Assembly (NCBI GenBank): GCA_950072225.1
Contig: CATMOP010000166.1
Location: forward strand, 1-5,327
Source of the DNA: an uncultured Nitrospina sp.
Lineage (GTDB): Bacteria > Nitrospinota > Nitrospinia > Nitrospinales > VA-1
DNA length: 5,327 nucleotides
Direction of reading: 5' to 3'
The notes beneath the pieces were generated by a model. That model was not told the origin of the DNA and made no database searches. It saw nothing but the letters and a program-made list of their open reading frames with translations. Made by a program: the position numbers and the translations under genes. Shown one piece after another: positions 1 to 5,214 of the stretch (position 1 is the stretch's first letter; every line of letters begins with the position of its first letter).

Positions 1-71
1 CCCCCCTAATCATCAGATTTTTGACCCAAATCCTAACATAGCAAATGGATCGGTTTTTGGGGGGCAGGTCA
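1..71. mobile_element. Terminal end of an IS3-type insertion sequence (body lies left of the window)
   Basis: On the minus strand, positions 71 to 47 begin TGACCTGCCCCCC followed by an A-run and end GATCC. This matches the IS end at 5251-5275 at about 18 of 25 positions, with the same TGACC start, C-run and A-run. IS3-family elements end in TG...CA, so the element boundary would be at 71 with the body to the left. Orientation is uncertain. Read on the minus strand, a purine tract AGGGGGG occupies positions 7-1, about where the other copy has its orfA ribosome binding site, which suggests a left end of a minus-strand element. It could instead be the right end of a plus-strand element, with a TAA at 7-9 closing orfB. 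No transposase codons can be read inside the window. Confidence 0.5.
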
Positions 72-300
72 CATTAGGTATAACCACCCTGCCCTGCGGA
101 TCAATATTAAATTCATTTAGTTTATTTCCGCACAAATACCTTACATTATTTACATAAAAGGTAAACCACCCCAAATTAGGAGTGAGAACTCCAATTTCAA
201 ACAAAATGCGAATTTTCAAGTCATTCTCTACAATAAAATAAAGAATTATTTTTAAAAGAACGATAAGAAAAGAATGAACTGACTTTTGTGAGCAACACCA
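72..300. other. AT-rich stretch without a convincing gene
   Basis: No plus-strand frame stays open here. A minus-strand frame is open from 429 to 13, but it starts with TTG, has no ribosome binding site, runs into the insertion-sequence end at 71-47, and its hydrophobic N-terminus is the antisense of the lysine-rich gene at 301-468. A short imperfect direct repeat is visible: AGGTATAACCACCC at 76-89 and AGGTAAACCACCC at 159-171, differing by one base. Its role is unknown. No clear promoter or terminator could be placed. Confidence 0.5.
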
Positions 301-468
301 ATGAAAATAGAAGAAACCCTGTTTGGCAAGAACAGACAAAAACCTTGGGCATTTAAAAAGAAAAAGGATCAAAAATCCTTCAAGGAACAGTTGGAAGAAA
401 GCTTGAATGATAAAAAGTCCGAGGTTCAAAAACAGGTCAAAAAATATATCCTGGATATCCTGATTTAA
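301..468 (+). CDS. Small lysine-rich hypothetical protein, 55 aa
   Basis: The reading frame runs ATG at 301 to TAA at 466-468, with an in-frame TGA at 289-291 just upstream, so ATG 301 is the only plausible start. The protein begins MKIEETLFGKNRQKPWAFKK. It is strongly charged, with about a quarter lysine, and has a Glu/Lys/Gln-rich middle likely to be helical and a hydrophobic end (KKYILDILI). It has no signal peptide or cysteines. The ribosome binding site is weak (GTGAG at 288-292), so the evidence is composition and frame rather than signals. The family is not recognised. The lipoprotein gene begins 144 nt downstream behind its own promoter. The gene could also be the surviving piece of a longer gene disrupted near the insertion sequence. 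Confidence 0.5.
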   Translation: MKIEETLFGKNRQKPWAFKKKKDQKSFKEQLEESLNDKKSEVQKQVKKYILDILI

Positions 469-543
469 ATCGTAGGCCTAAATCCCTCCCACTGAATAAC
501 CTTATCCCTTTCGCGCTATTGTTTTAGGATTTTATAAAAGGGG

Positions 544-552
544 TGTTATAAT
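544..552 (+). promoter_or_regulatory. Extended -10 promoter of the 613-912 lipoprotein gene
   Basis: TGTTATAAT at 544-552 is an exact extended -10 element (TG-N-TATAAT). The -35 region is poor (TTTAGG near 523-528), as is common for extended -10 promoters. Transcription would begin near 559, giving a leader of about 54 nt before the ATG at 613. This is a sequence match only. Confidence 0.55.
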
Positions 553-612
553 TGGCATTAGCCAAAACTTGGACACTAACCTAGCGGCTGGAAGCTAAAG
601 AAAGGGAAGAGA

Positions 613-912
613 ATGAAAAAAGGAATGGAATTAATTTTAATAATTTTCGTAATTTCTTTTCTAAACTCTTGCGCTTCCAATGGCACTGCTCTTCACAAAA
701 CCATTCCCGGGGCCGTAAAAACCTACACGGTCAATCAACAGGGGACGGTAGAAATTCTAGGCCAGGATATGAGAACCCAGCCCACACACTGGCTATACAT
801 CCGTTGCAATCATTGGAGCGGTTGTTATATGCGTTGCCAGGGAGAAATAAAATCCTGCAAAAAGGTGGCTAGGGATTCCAATTTCCTGGTGGGCTATGTT
901 GGCTCCCCTTAA
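613..912 (+). CDS. Small cysteine-rich lipoprotein, 99 aa, unknown function
   Basis: The N-terminus has a lipoprotein signal: Lys2-Lys3, a hydrophobic core at about residues 7-17, and a lipobox LNSC with Cys20 as the lipidated residue. Ala at +2 gives no inner-membrane retention signal under the E. coli Lol rule, so an outer-membrane anchor is inferred. The mature part is about 80 residues. Its C-terminal half holds four cysteines (65, 71, 75, 82; spacing C-x5-C-x3-C-x6-C) next to His59, His67 and tryptophans, which could form two disulfides or a small metal site. ATG 613 is preceded at a suitable distance by AAAGGGA (601-607); an internal ATG at 625 would shorten the basic N-region. I do not recognise the family. 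The gene sits alone behind an extended -10 promoter and is followed by the small RNA/micro-ORF unit, with no terminator between them. Confidence 0.72.
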   Translation: MKKGMELILIIFVISFLNSCASNGTALHKTIPGAVKTYTVNQQGTVEILGQDMRTQPTHWLYIRCNHWSGCYMRCQGEIKSCKKVARDSNFLVGYVGSP

Positions 913-922
913 GGGGGCGTGG

Positions 923-943
923 TAGGTTTAACAGGGAAACCTA
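923..943 (+). repeat. Small hairpin (7-bp stem) after the lipoprotein gene
   Basis: TAGGTTT at 923-929 pairs with AAACCTA at 937-943 around a 7-nt loop. No T-run follows, so it is not an intrinsic terminator. It overlaps the place where a -35 element for the TATAAT at 950-955 would lie. CCCCTTAAGGGG (905-916), a perfect palindrome across the lipoprotein stop codon, lies just before it. Confidence 0.4.
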
Positions 944-955
944 AGGCGCTATAAT
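927..955 (+). promoter_or_regulatory. Candidate promoter for the micro-ORF/structured RNA unit
   Basis: A perfect -10 hexamer TATAAT lies at 950-955. TTTAAC at 927-932 stands 17 bp upstream and matches the -35 consensus at only three of six bases. A transcript would begin near 962, just before the strong Shine-Dalgarno sequence at 968-974, and end at the terminator by 1093. That gives an RNA of roughly 130 nt. If the promoter is inactive, the same segment would be the 3' end of the lipoprotein mRNA. Confidence 0.4.
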
Positions 956-967
956 AAACCCCCTGAG

Positions 968-980
968 AAGGAGGTGATCC
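968..980 (+). promoter_or_regulatory. Maximal Shine-Dalgarno sequence (13-nt match to the anti-SD)
   Basis: AAGGAGGTGATCC is fully complementary to the conserved 3' end of 16S rRNA (GGATCACCTCCTT), far beyond the 4-6 nt usual in bacterial genes. The AGGAGG core is 7 nt from the ATG at 982, which is ideal spacing. In the fold I can draw by hand, this stretch lies 5' of the hairpin and is unpaired. It could drive very strong initiation on a 14-codon ORF or act as a ribosome-binding decoy. Confidence 0.7.
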
Positions 981-981
981 C

Positions 982-1026
982 ATGCTATATGAAAGTACCT
1001 GGGGAGCTTCCGGAGTAATTTGTTAA
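982..1026 (+). CDS. Putative 14-aa micro-ORF with an exceptionally strong RBS
   Basis: ATG 982 to TAA 1024-1026 encodes MLYESTWGASGVIC. The support is the SD at 968-980 with ideal spacing, its own TATAAT box at 950-955, and the terminator at 1060-1093 that closes the unit. The peptide is not hydrophobic like a type I toxin, and has no run of one amino acid as in classical attenuator leaders. It ends in cysteine. Its codons overlap the left arm of a long hairpin, so translation would unfold that structure. No known small-peptide family (PqqA, for example) is recognised. It may be a genuine microprotein, a leader peptide, or only the translatable 5' part of a structured RNA. Confidence 0.35.
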   Translation: MLYESTWGASGVIC

Positions 1027-1059
1027 CCACAAGTTAACGGAAGCTCCTGTGCTTCATAG

Positions 1060-1093
1060 AACGCTCCGCTTGCAAAAGCGGAGCGTTTTTTTT
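1060..1093 (+). terminator. Strong rho-independent terminator
   Basis: AACGCTCCGCTT (1060-1071) and AAGCGGAGCGTT (1076-1087) form a perfect 12-bp stem closed by a GCAA tetraloop (1072-1075). An uninterrupted run of T follows to 1093. It ends plus-strand transcription from the lipoprotein and micro-ORF unit. It lies 6 nt beyond the stop of the minus-strand CBS gene, but the minus-strand side has no T-run, so it is not clearly bidirectional. Confidence 0.92.
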
Positions 1094-1098
1094 GTTTA

Positions 1099-1491
1099 TT
1101 AAAGGATTAATTGGAACCACTTTTCATAAAATGCCAGCAGGTCTTTTACCGAAAGGATACCCACTACGGTTTTTCCATCCCGGACAACAAGGTACCAAAG
1201 CCTTTTCTCCCTCATTATGGCAATAGCGTGGGACATAGTTTCTTCCTGGTCAATATAGTCAATATCGGGATTCAATATATCGCCAACCTTCGTATTATTT
1301 GGATCAAGGTTTTTGGCAACCAATTGGCGAGTGATTTCTTGTTCTGTGACAATTCCAACGTAATCGGTATCCTTTTTCACCAGCAACGAACCGATCCCGA
1401 AAGAGTCTAACTTTTCTGCCGCATCCCTAACAGAGGCCGACGCGTCAATATCCTTCACCGCCTTTACCATGTATTCATTCACCGGATCCAC
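1099..1491 (-). CDS. Stand-alone tandem-CBS-domain (Bateman module) protein, 130 aa
   Basis: The protein consists of two CBS domains and nothing else. CBS1 covers about residues 5-62 (PVNEYMVKAV..., DIDASASVRDAAEKL, GIGSLLV, YVGIVTEQEI). CBS2 covers about 68-124 (VGDILN, IDQEETMSHAIAIM, YLVVRDGKTVVGILSVKDLL). Such paired CBS domains generally bind adenine nucleotides (AMP, ATP, sometimes S-adenosylmethionine or NAD) and sense energy or ligand state; the partner here is unknown. The start is GTG at 1491, supported by AGAGG at 1502-1498 with 6-nt spacing and by the need for the PVNEYM segment of the first CBS domain. The ATG at 1470 would cut into it. The gene is divergent from the MscS-type channel across a shared intergenic region, which allows shared regulation but does not prove it. 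Confidence 0.9.
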   Translation of the reverse strand: MDPVNEYMVKAVKDIDASASVRDAAEKLDSFGIGSLLVKKDTDYVGIVTEQEITRQLVAKNLDPNNTKVGDILNPDIDYIDQEETMSHAIAIMREKRLWYLVVRDGKTVVGILSVKDLLAFYEKWFQLIL

Positions 1492-1533
1492 AGCAAACCT
1501 CTAGGCATTAGTTTTATAGAACAGTTTCCGTAA

Positions 1534-1559
1534 GATTATATAAACTGGAATCTATAATC
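1534..1559. promoter_or_regulatory. Divergent -10 boxes within a dyad (CBS / MscS intergenic region)
   Basis: GATTATA at 1534-1540 and TATAATC at 1553-1559 form a perfect 7-bp inverted repeat with a 12-bp spacer. Each arm holds a TATAAT: on the minus strand at 1540-1535, facing the CBS gene (possible -35 TTGATT at 1561-1556, with a short 15-bp spacer), and on the plus strand at 1553-1558, facing the channel gene (no good -35 seen). The symmetry may be a repressor operator, or simply two back-to-back -10 elements. Confidence 0.4.
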
Positions 1560-1641
1560 AATAAATTAGTAAATAATATTCCCTAACCCCTTGAAATATG
1601 ATATTTTCAGCATCAGAAATGATTTAAAGGAAAGAAAACGA

Positions 1642-2712
1642 ATGGCAGGATTCGATCAAACGTTAATTCAGGAAAACGTATACATATTGCAGGCCTTTCT
1701 GGTCATGTTCGCGGCATTGCTTGTGGATTTGTGCCAAAAGAAAATTTTTAGAACCTTATCCAAAAAAGCGGAAAGTACCCGGAACAAATTGGATGACGCC
1801 CTCCTGCTATCCATTCCCCGGCCGCTAAGTGCCATTATCTGGATAACTGGAATCACCTTTACCAGCGAAATTATCCATAAAGCTACCGGAGCAGTGATCC
1901 TGGAAGCCTTCATCCCCTTACGCGATGCAGTTATTGTTGCTGCCTTGGCTTGGTTTTTAGTTCTCACCATTCAACAAGCGGAAAAAAGTTATCTGACTGC
2001 GGGAAAAGATATCGACGCAACGACGCTGGATGCCATTTCAAAACTGGCCCGTATATCCGTTGTCATCATAGCAGCATTAATGATACTGCAAGCACTCGGG
2101 TTCAGCATTTCCGGTGTCCTGGCTTTTGGGGGTGTCGGCGGTATAGCCGTGGGCTTTGCGGCCAAAGACCTGCTGTCAAATTTCTTCGGAGGACTCTTTA
2201 TATATATGGACCGACCATTCGCAGTTGGGGACTGGATCCGGTCGCCCGATCGTGAAATTGAAGGTGTTGTCGAGAAAATTGGCTGGAGAGTCACTTTGAT
2301 ACGAACCTTTGACAAGCGGCCGCTGTATATTCCCAATGGAATTTTTTCGCAAATCGCGGTGGAAAATCCTTCGCGCATGCATAACCGGAGAATCAAGGAA
2401 ACCATCGGCATTCGCTATGATGACGCAGACAAAATGCAAACGATCACGGGCCAAGTTGAGGAAATGTTAAAAGACCACCCGGAAATCGATGCCGATAAAA
2501 CCTTGATGGTCAATTTCAATAGTTTTGCCCCCTCCTCCCTTGATTTTTTCATCTATACTTTTACCAAAACCACAAATTGGGAAAAGTATCACACCATTAA
2601 GCAGGACATTCTTTTAAAGATTCTGAAAATTGTTGAAGAAAATGGAGCGGAAGTGGCATTCCCTACGTCCACCATCCATTTGGCAGAACAAGATATATTG
2701 AAAAACCCGTAA
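1642..2712 (+). CDS. MscS-family mechanosensitive ion channel, YnaI-like, 356 aa
   Basis: This is an inner-membrane channel that opens under membrane tension to release solutes during hypo-osmotic shock. Five hydrophobic segments are visible (about 13-30, 61-77, 92-110, 136-152 and the pore helix 158-186), the number found in E. coli YnaI. The pore helix is Gly/Ala-rich (GVLAFGGVGGIAVGFAAKD, then LLSNFFGGLFIYMDRPF). It leads into the beta domain with GDWIRSPDREIEGVVEKIGWR, RPLYIPNG and VENPSRMHNRRI, all closely like YnaI as I remember it. The C-terminal alpha/beta domain is complete. The frame is open back to a TTG at 1591, but ATG 1642 is chosen because AAAGGA (1626-1631) precedes it at about 10 nt and the extra residues are polar and atypical. 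A lipoprotein gene follows 18 nt downstream. Confidence 0.92.
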   Translation: MAGFDQTLIQENVYILQAFLVMFAALLVDLCQKKIFRTLSKKAESTRNKLDDALLLSIPRPLSAIIWITGITFTSEIIHKATGAVILEAFIPLRDAVIVAALAWFLVLTIQQAEKSYLTAGKDIDATTLDAISKLARISVVIIAALMILQALGFSISGVLAFGGVGGIAVGFAAKDLLSNFFGGLFIYMDRPFAVGDWIRSPDREIEGVVEKIGWRVTLIRTFDKRPLYIPNGIFSQIAVENPSRMHNRRIKETIGIRYDDADKMQTITGQVEEMLKDHPEIDADKTLMVNFNSFAPSSLDFFIYTFTKTTNWEKYHTIKQDILLKILKIVEENGAEVAFPTSTIHLAEQDILKNP

Positions 2713-2730
2713 ACCCGACACTGAATTTTC

Positions 2731-3834
2731 ATGAACTCTCGTTATTTCTCCTCAAATACTACATTACTTCTTTGCTTCACCGTATTTCTCCCATTGTTGT
2801 TCATGGGTTGCGCAAACCTGGGCCCGACAACTTTGAAAAGCGAAAGGAGCAACTACAATCTAGCGATTCAAAGAACCAATGACGAACAGCTTTTGCTCAA
2901 TCTGGTCCGGCTCAAATACCGGGACACTCCGTTTTTCATGGAAGTCAGCAGTGTGGCATCCCAATTCAGCTTGTCGAGCACTGCCAATGCCAGCGCCACT
3001 TTACAGGATGGCGTCAAAGGGCTCTTTGGGTTAGGTGGAAGCGTGGGAATGACCGAGAAGCCAACCGTAACCTATTCCCCTTTGCAGGGAAACAAGTTTA
3101 TACAACGTGTGTTATCACCTCTCCCTTTAAAAACCGTCGTCTTATTATTTCATTCTGGCTGGAGTATAGAGAGAATTTTCCGACTCTGTTTTCAACAGAT
3201 GAATTCCCAGAAAAATGCCCCAAGCGCATCGGGCCCCACTCCCAGCCTTGCCCCGCAATTTAAAGGCTTCGCATCCGCTGTAAAGTTTTTACGGGAGTTA
3301 CAGATTCAAGGTGCCATAAGTCTTTCATATTATGAGTCCAATGGAGTGCCTAAATTGCTTCTACATATAAACGAAGAAGATAAAAACCGGGAAGAGGCAA
3401 AACAGTTTGCCCTTGCTTTAAGTGTAGAGCCCGGGAAAACCTTTTATGTGCTGACATTTTCACCTGCTTTTAATGCAACAAACCAGATCCGAGTCGTCAC
3501 ACGCTCTCTTTTGGGAATCATGTTTTATCTTTCTCAGGCGGTAGAAGTTTCCAGTAAAGATGTTTTGCAAGGCAAGGTAACCCAGACAAAAACCTCAGCA
3601 GGAAATATTTTTGACTGGAAGGAAGTAACCGGCGACTTGTTGAGGATCCGTTCTCTTCCCGGAAAACCGGAAACCAGCCCCATGGTTATCTTTTACCGCG
3701 GAACCTGGTTTTATATTGACGATTCGGATTTGTCATCCAAGTCCACGTTTTCCCTGCTGGCTCAGATTTTTTCATTACAAGCGGGCAAGATCAAAGACAA
3801 TGCTCCTCTCCTCACGCTTCCCATAGGCCAATAA
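2731..3834 (+). CDS. Lipoprotein of an unnamed conserved family, 367 aa
   Basis: The signal peptide has a hydrophobic stretch at about 11-24 and a lipobox FMGC with Cys27 lipidated. Ala at +2 suggests an outer-membrane location. Right after it comes a conserved-looking block at residues 42-75 (YNLAIQRTNDEQLLLNLVRL, then KYRDTPFFMEVSSV). I remember this type of block from many uncharacterised proteobacterial and related lipoproteins, none with an established role. The centre has a low-complexity Ser/Pro patch (about 158-173). The C-terminal half carries TFYVLTFSPAFN, RSLLGIMFYLSQAVEV and FYRGTWFYIDDSDLSSKSTFSLLAQIFSLQ. No catalytic motif is seen. The gene starts 18 nt after the MscS-like stop with no good SD, so it probably depends on the channel transcript and perhaps on coupled translation. 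It ends 37 nt from the convergent deformylase gene with no clear terminator. Confidence 0.83.
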   Translation: MNSRYFSSNTTLLLCFTVFLPLLFMGCANLGPTTLKSERSNYNLAIQRTNDEQLLLNLVRLKYRDTPFFMEVSSVASQFSLSSTANASATLQDGVKGLFGLGGSVGMTEKPTVTYSPLQGNKFIQRVLSPLPLKTVVLLFHSGWSIERIFRLCFQQMNSQKNAPSASGPTPSLAPQFKGFASAVKFLRELQIQGAISLSYYESNGVPKLLLHINEEDKNREEAKQFALALSVEPGKTFYVLTFSPAFNATNQIRVVTRSLLGIMFYLSQAVEVSSKDVLQGKVTQTKTSAGNIFDWKEVTGDLLRIRSLPGKPETSPMVIFYRGTWFYIDDSDLSSKSTFSLLAQIFSLQAGKIKDNAPLLTLPIGQ

Positions 3835-3871
3835 AACAAAATTCCTTATACCCGGCTGACAATCTTTCAGA
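3835..3871. other. Short convergent intergenic gap without a visible terminator
   Basis: Thirty-seven bases separate the stop codons of the lipoprotein (plus) and peptide deformylase (minus). No stable hairpin with a T-run was found on either strand, so the two transcripts may overlap or end by Rho. Confidence 0.4.
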
Positions 3872-4375
3872 TTAAATGGAAAGCTCGGTCCTTTTACTCA
3901 GAGCATTGCGCCTGCTGACCAACCGGTCCAGAAACAGCTTTCCGTCCAAATGATCGATCTCGTGCTGAACCGCACGGGCCTCGTAACCAGACATTTGAAA
4001 CACATGTTTGTCGCCGTTTTCGTTCAGAGCTTCAATGGTGATCGATTTGGCCCGCTCCACTTTGCCGGTATAATCTGGAACCGAGAGGCAACCTTCCCTG
4101 CCAATACTGCTTCCCTCAAAAAATGTGATTTCCGGGTTTATCAATACCAAAAACCCATGATTCGCATGCTGAGGTTTTTGGGAAATATCCACTAGAACAA
4201 TCCTTTCAAATCGAGCCACCTGGGGGGCTGCCATTCCCACGCATCCGGGAAAGGAGCGAAAGGTTTTTTCAAGATCCCTGACAAACTTCTTAAGATTTTC
4301 AGAAAATTCTTTTACAGGCTGAGAGGTTTGCTTCAACCTTTTATCCGGATAAAGCAGAATATCCAGGTGGGCCAT
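3872..4375 (-). CDS. def: Peptide deformylase, 167 aa
   Basis: This cytoplasmic metalloenzyme removes the formyl group from the N-terminal methionine of new proteins. All three family motifs are present in order: motif 1 CVGMAAPQ (residues 45-52, with Gln52), motif 2 EGCLS (94-98, metal ligand Cys96), and motif 3 HEIDH (138-142, metal ligands His138 and His142, catalytic Glu139), followed by LDG. The N-terminal LYPDKRLKQTSQPV segment and the total length are normal for the family. One deviation is Cys45 in place of the first Gly of the usual GxGxAAPQ. ATG 4375 lies 2 nt after the stop of the restored ACT-domain frame (TAG CC ATG), with no strong SD of its own, so translational coupling is likely. 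It is the last gene of a minus-strand operon. Its tail (after residue 146) is short. Confidence 0.96.
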   Translation of the reverse strand: MAHLDILLYPDKRLKQTSQPVKEFSENLKKFVRDLEKTFRSFPGCVGMAAPQVARFERIVLVDISQKPQHANHGFLVLINPEITFFEGSSIGREGCLSVPDYTGKVERAKSITIEALNENGDKHVFQMSGYEARAVQHEIDHLDGKLFLDRLVSRRNALSKRTELSI

Positions 4376-4377
4376 GG

Positions 4378-4903
4378 CTATCCGACCATGGTATCAATAG
4401 GGGTCATACGGGCCACCACATCGTTTTCACGCGACAACGTTTGCAGAGCTTGATCTAGAACTTCTAACCCCTTACTGGCAACACCTTCGATATGCATGAC
4501 ATAAACAGGACTGTCTGGGTGTCCTCCTACGTCCGACTCAAGGCTGAGAATATTCAACCCGGCTTTTGTTCAAAGCGCCAGTGGCACGGGCAACGATACC
4601 GGCCTGATCGGCACCATGGATACTGATTCGGACGTCCGGTTCGATATGCTGGTGCAACCTGCCCTCTATCTCATCCAAGTGAAAAAACAGTTCCAGCTCA
4701 TCACATACAGGTTGGAGCTTTTCCTGCACAACGGATTTCTTTTCTGGAATACAGACCATGAGCATGATGGTAAAGTTACCGCCAAGGCGGGTCATCGATG
4801 TTTCCCCAAGATTTCCATTCAGACCAAATAAAGCCTGGCAGATTTTGGCAACAATTCCGGGTCGATCTTTACCTACCAATGTCAGCATCAGCCAGTTTTT
4901 CAT
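4378..4903 (-). pseudogene. GcvR-like double-ACT-domain protein, frameshifted in ACT2
   Basis: ATG 4903 is preceded by GGAGG (4915-4911), and the frame stays open for 121 codons to a TGA at 4540-4538. The first ACT domain (about residues 4-75, LTLVGKDRPGIVAKICQALF, then GNLGETSMTRLGGNFTIMLMV) is typical of the GcvR/ACT_6 type, regulatory domains that bind amino acids or act by protein-protein contact. The second starts at about 91 (VRISIHGADQAGIVARATGA). After codon 113, in an AAAA run at 4567-4564, skipping one base continues the domain (AGLNILSLESDVGG..., PVYVMHIEGV, ending IDTMVG) to TAG at 4380-4378. This gives 174 aa, the usual GcvR-type length, with the stop 2 nt before deformylase. As given, the product would be 121 aa with half of ACT2 replaced by eight unrelated residues. 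The cause is a sequencing error or a recent mutation; the site lacks features of programmed +1 frameshifting. Similarity to E. coli GcvR, a glycine-cleavage repressor partner, does not establish that role here. Confidence 0.85.
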
Positions 4904-4910
4904 CTCAAAA

Positions 4911-4915
4911 CCTCC
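4911..4915 (-). promoter_or_regulatory. Ribosome binding site of the ACT-domain gene
   Basis: GGAGG lies 7 nt from the ATG at 4903, in the 18-nt gap after the 85-aa gene. It fixes the start of the ACT protein. Confidence 0.8.
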
Positions 4916-4921
4916 AATTGA

Positions 4922-5179
4922 TTAAGCTTTCTGATCCAACCATTGTTGAAATAATTCCAAGGCTTCTTTAAAACGGCCCGCAATAAATTTTCTTTCTAAA
5001 GGGGGTTCTACGCTATTTTCTTTAAACACTACAATATACTTTTCAGTAATGCTTTCATTTTGCATAAAAACAGAGACACCCTCCCCCATCACAGAACCTG
5101 TGCCCCGAAAAAGTTCTTCATGAATCGCTTTGGGGTTATTAGTAACGGAAAGACCGTTTTTATTGATTAGAGTAGTCAT
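4922..5179 (-). CDS. Conserved-looking hypothetical protein, 85 aa, first gene of the operon
   Basis: The frame runs ATG 5179 to TAA 4924-4922. The protein is soluble, with no signal peptide, membrane segment or cysteine. The centre, GSVMGEGVSVFMQNESITEK, YIVVFKENSVEPPLERKF, looks like alternating beta strands, and the end, RFKEALELFQQWLDQKA, like an amphipathic helix. The overall impression is a small alpha/beta domain; I do not recognise the family. The SD is weak (AGAAAG around 5196-5191). It lies 18 nt upstream of the ACT gene and a TATACT box lies 35 nt upstream of its start, so it probably leads a three-gene operon ending in peptide deformylase. Confidence 0.7.
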   Translation of the reverse strand: MTTLINKNGLSVTNNPKAIHEELFRGTGSVMGEGVSVFMQNESITEKYIVVFKENSVEPPLERKFIAGRFKEALELFQQWLDQKA

Positions 5180-5214
5180 ATAAAAATTTATCTTTCTGTT
5201 TGTGGCGTTGAACC

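Larger units (their letters stand above)
962..1093 (+). ncRNA. Candidate small structured RNA with exposed anti-16S sequence
   Basis: After the unpaired SD and AUG, the RNA folds by hand into one long imperfect hairpin from 985 to 1059. The base is CTAT/ATAG and GAA/TTC (985-993 with 1053-1059). The middle is a perfect 10-bp stem, GGAGCTTCCG (1003-1012) with CGGAAGCTCC (1038-1047). The tip is TTAAC (1023-1027) with GTTAA (1033-1037). The terminator hairpin follows immediately. GGAGC/GCTCC occurs in both hairpins, so alternative pairings are possible. No named RNA family was recognised (not tmRNA, 6S, SRP RNA or a riboswitch I know). Start and end are inferred from the promoter and terminator. 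Confidence 0.4.

Noticed and set aside
364..380. AAGGAT/ATCCTT hairpin as a minus-strand terminator
   Set aside because: The stem is only 6 bp of weak pairs within the 301-468 gene, and there is no minus-strand gene it would end.
13..429. Minus-strand open frame of 138 codons
   Set aside because: It has a TTG start without an SD, its hydrophobic N-half is the antisense of the lysine-rich gene at 301-468, and its C-terminal part reads through the insertion-sequence end at 47-71.
669..872. Second plus-strand frame inside the lipoprotein gene
   Set aside because: It lies wholly within 613-912 in another frame, with no SD or protein-like features. The 613 frame has a clear signal peptide and lipobox.
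1003..1047. Integron attC-like palindrome (GTTAAC repeats in a hairpin)
   Set aside because: The GTTAAC copies lie at the hairpin tip rather than at the outer core sites, and there is no integrase or cassette structure nearby.
1591..1641. N-terminal extension of the MscS-like channel from TTG 1591
   Set aside because: TTG has no good SD, the added 17 residues are charged and atypical, and ATG 1642 has AAAGGA at a suitable distance.
4564..4570. Programmed +1 frameshift in the ACT gene
   Set aside because: There is no in-frame stop or rare codon at the site, no internal SD was noted, and the A-run of four is too short for transcriptional slippage. An error or mutation is likelier.
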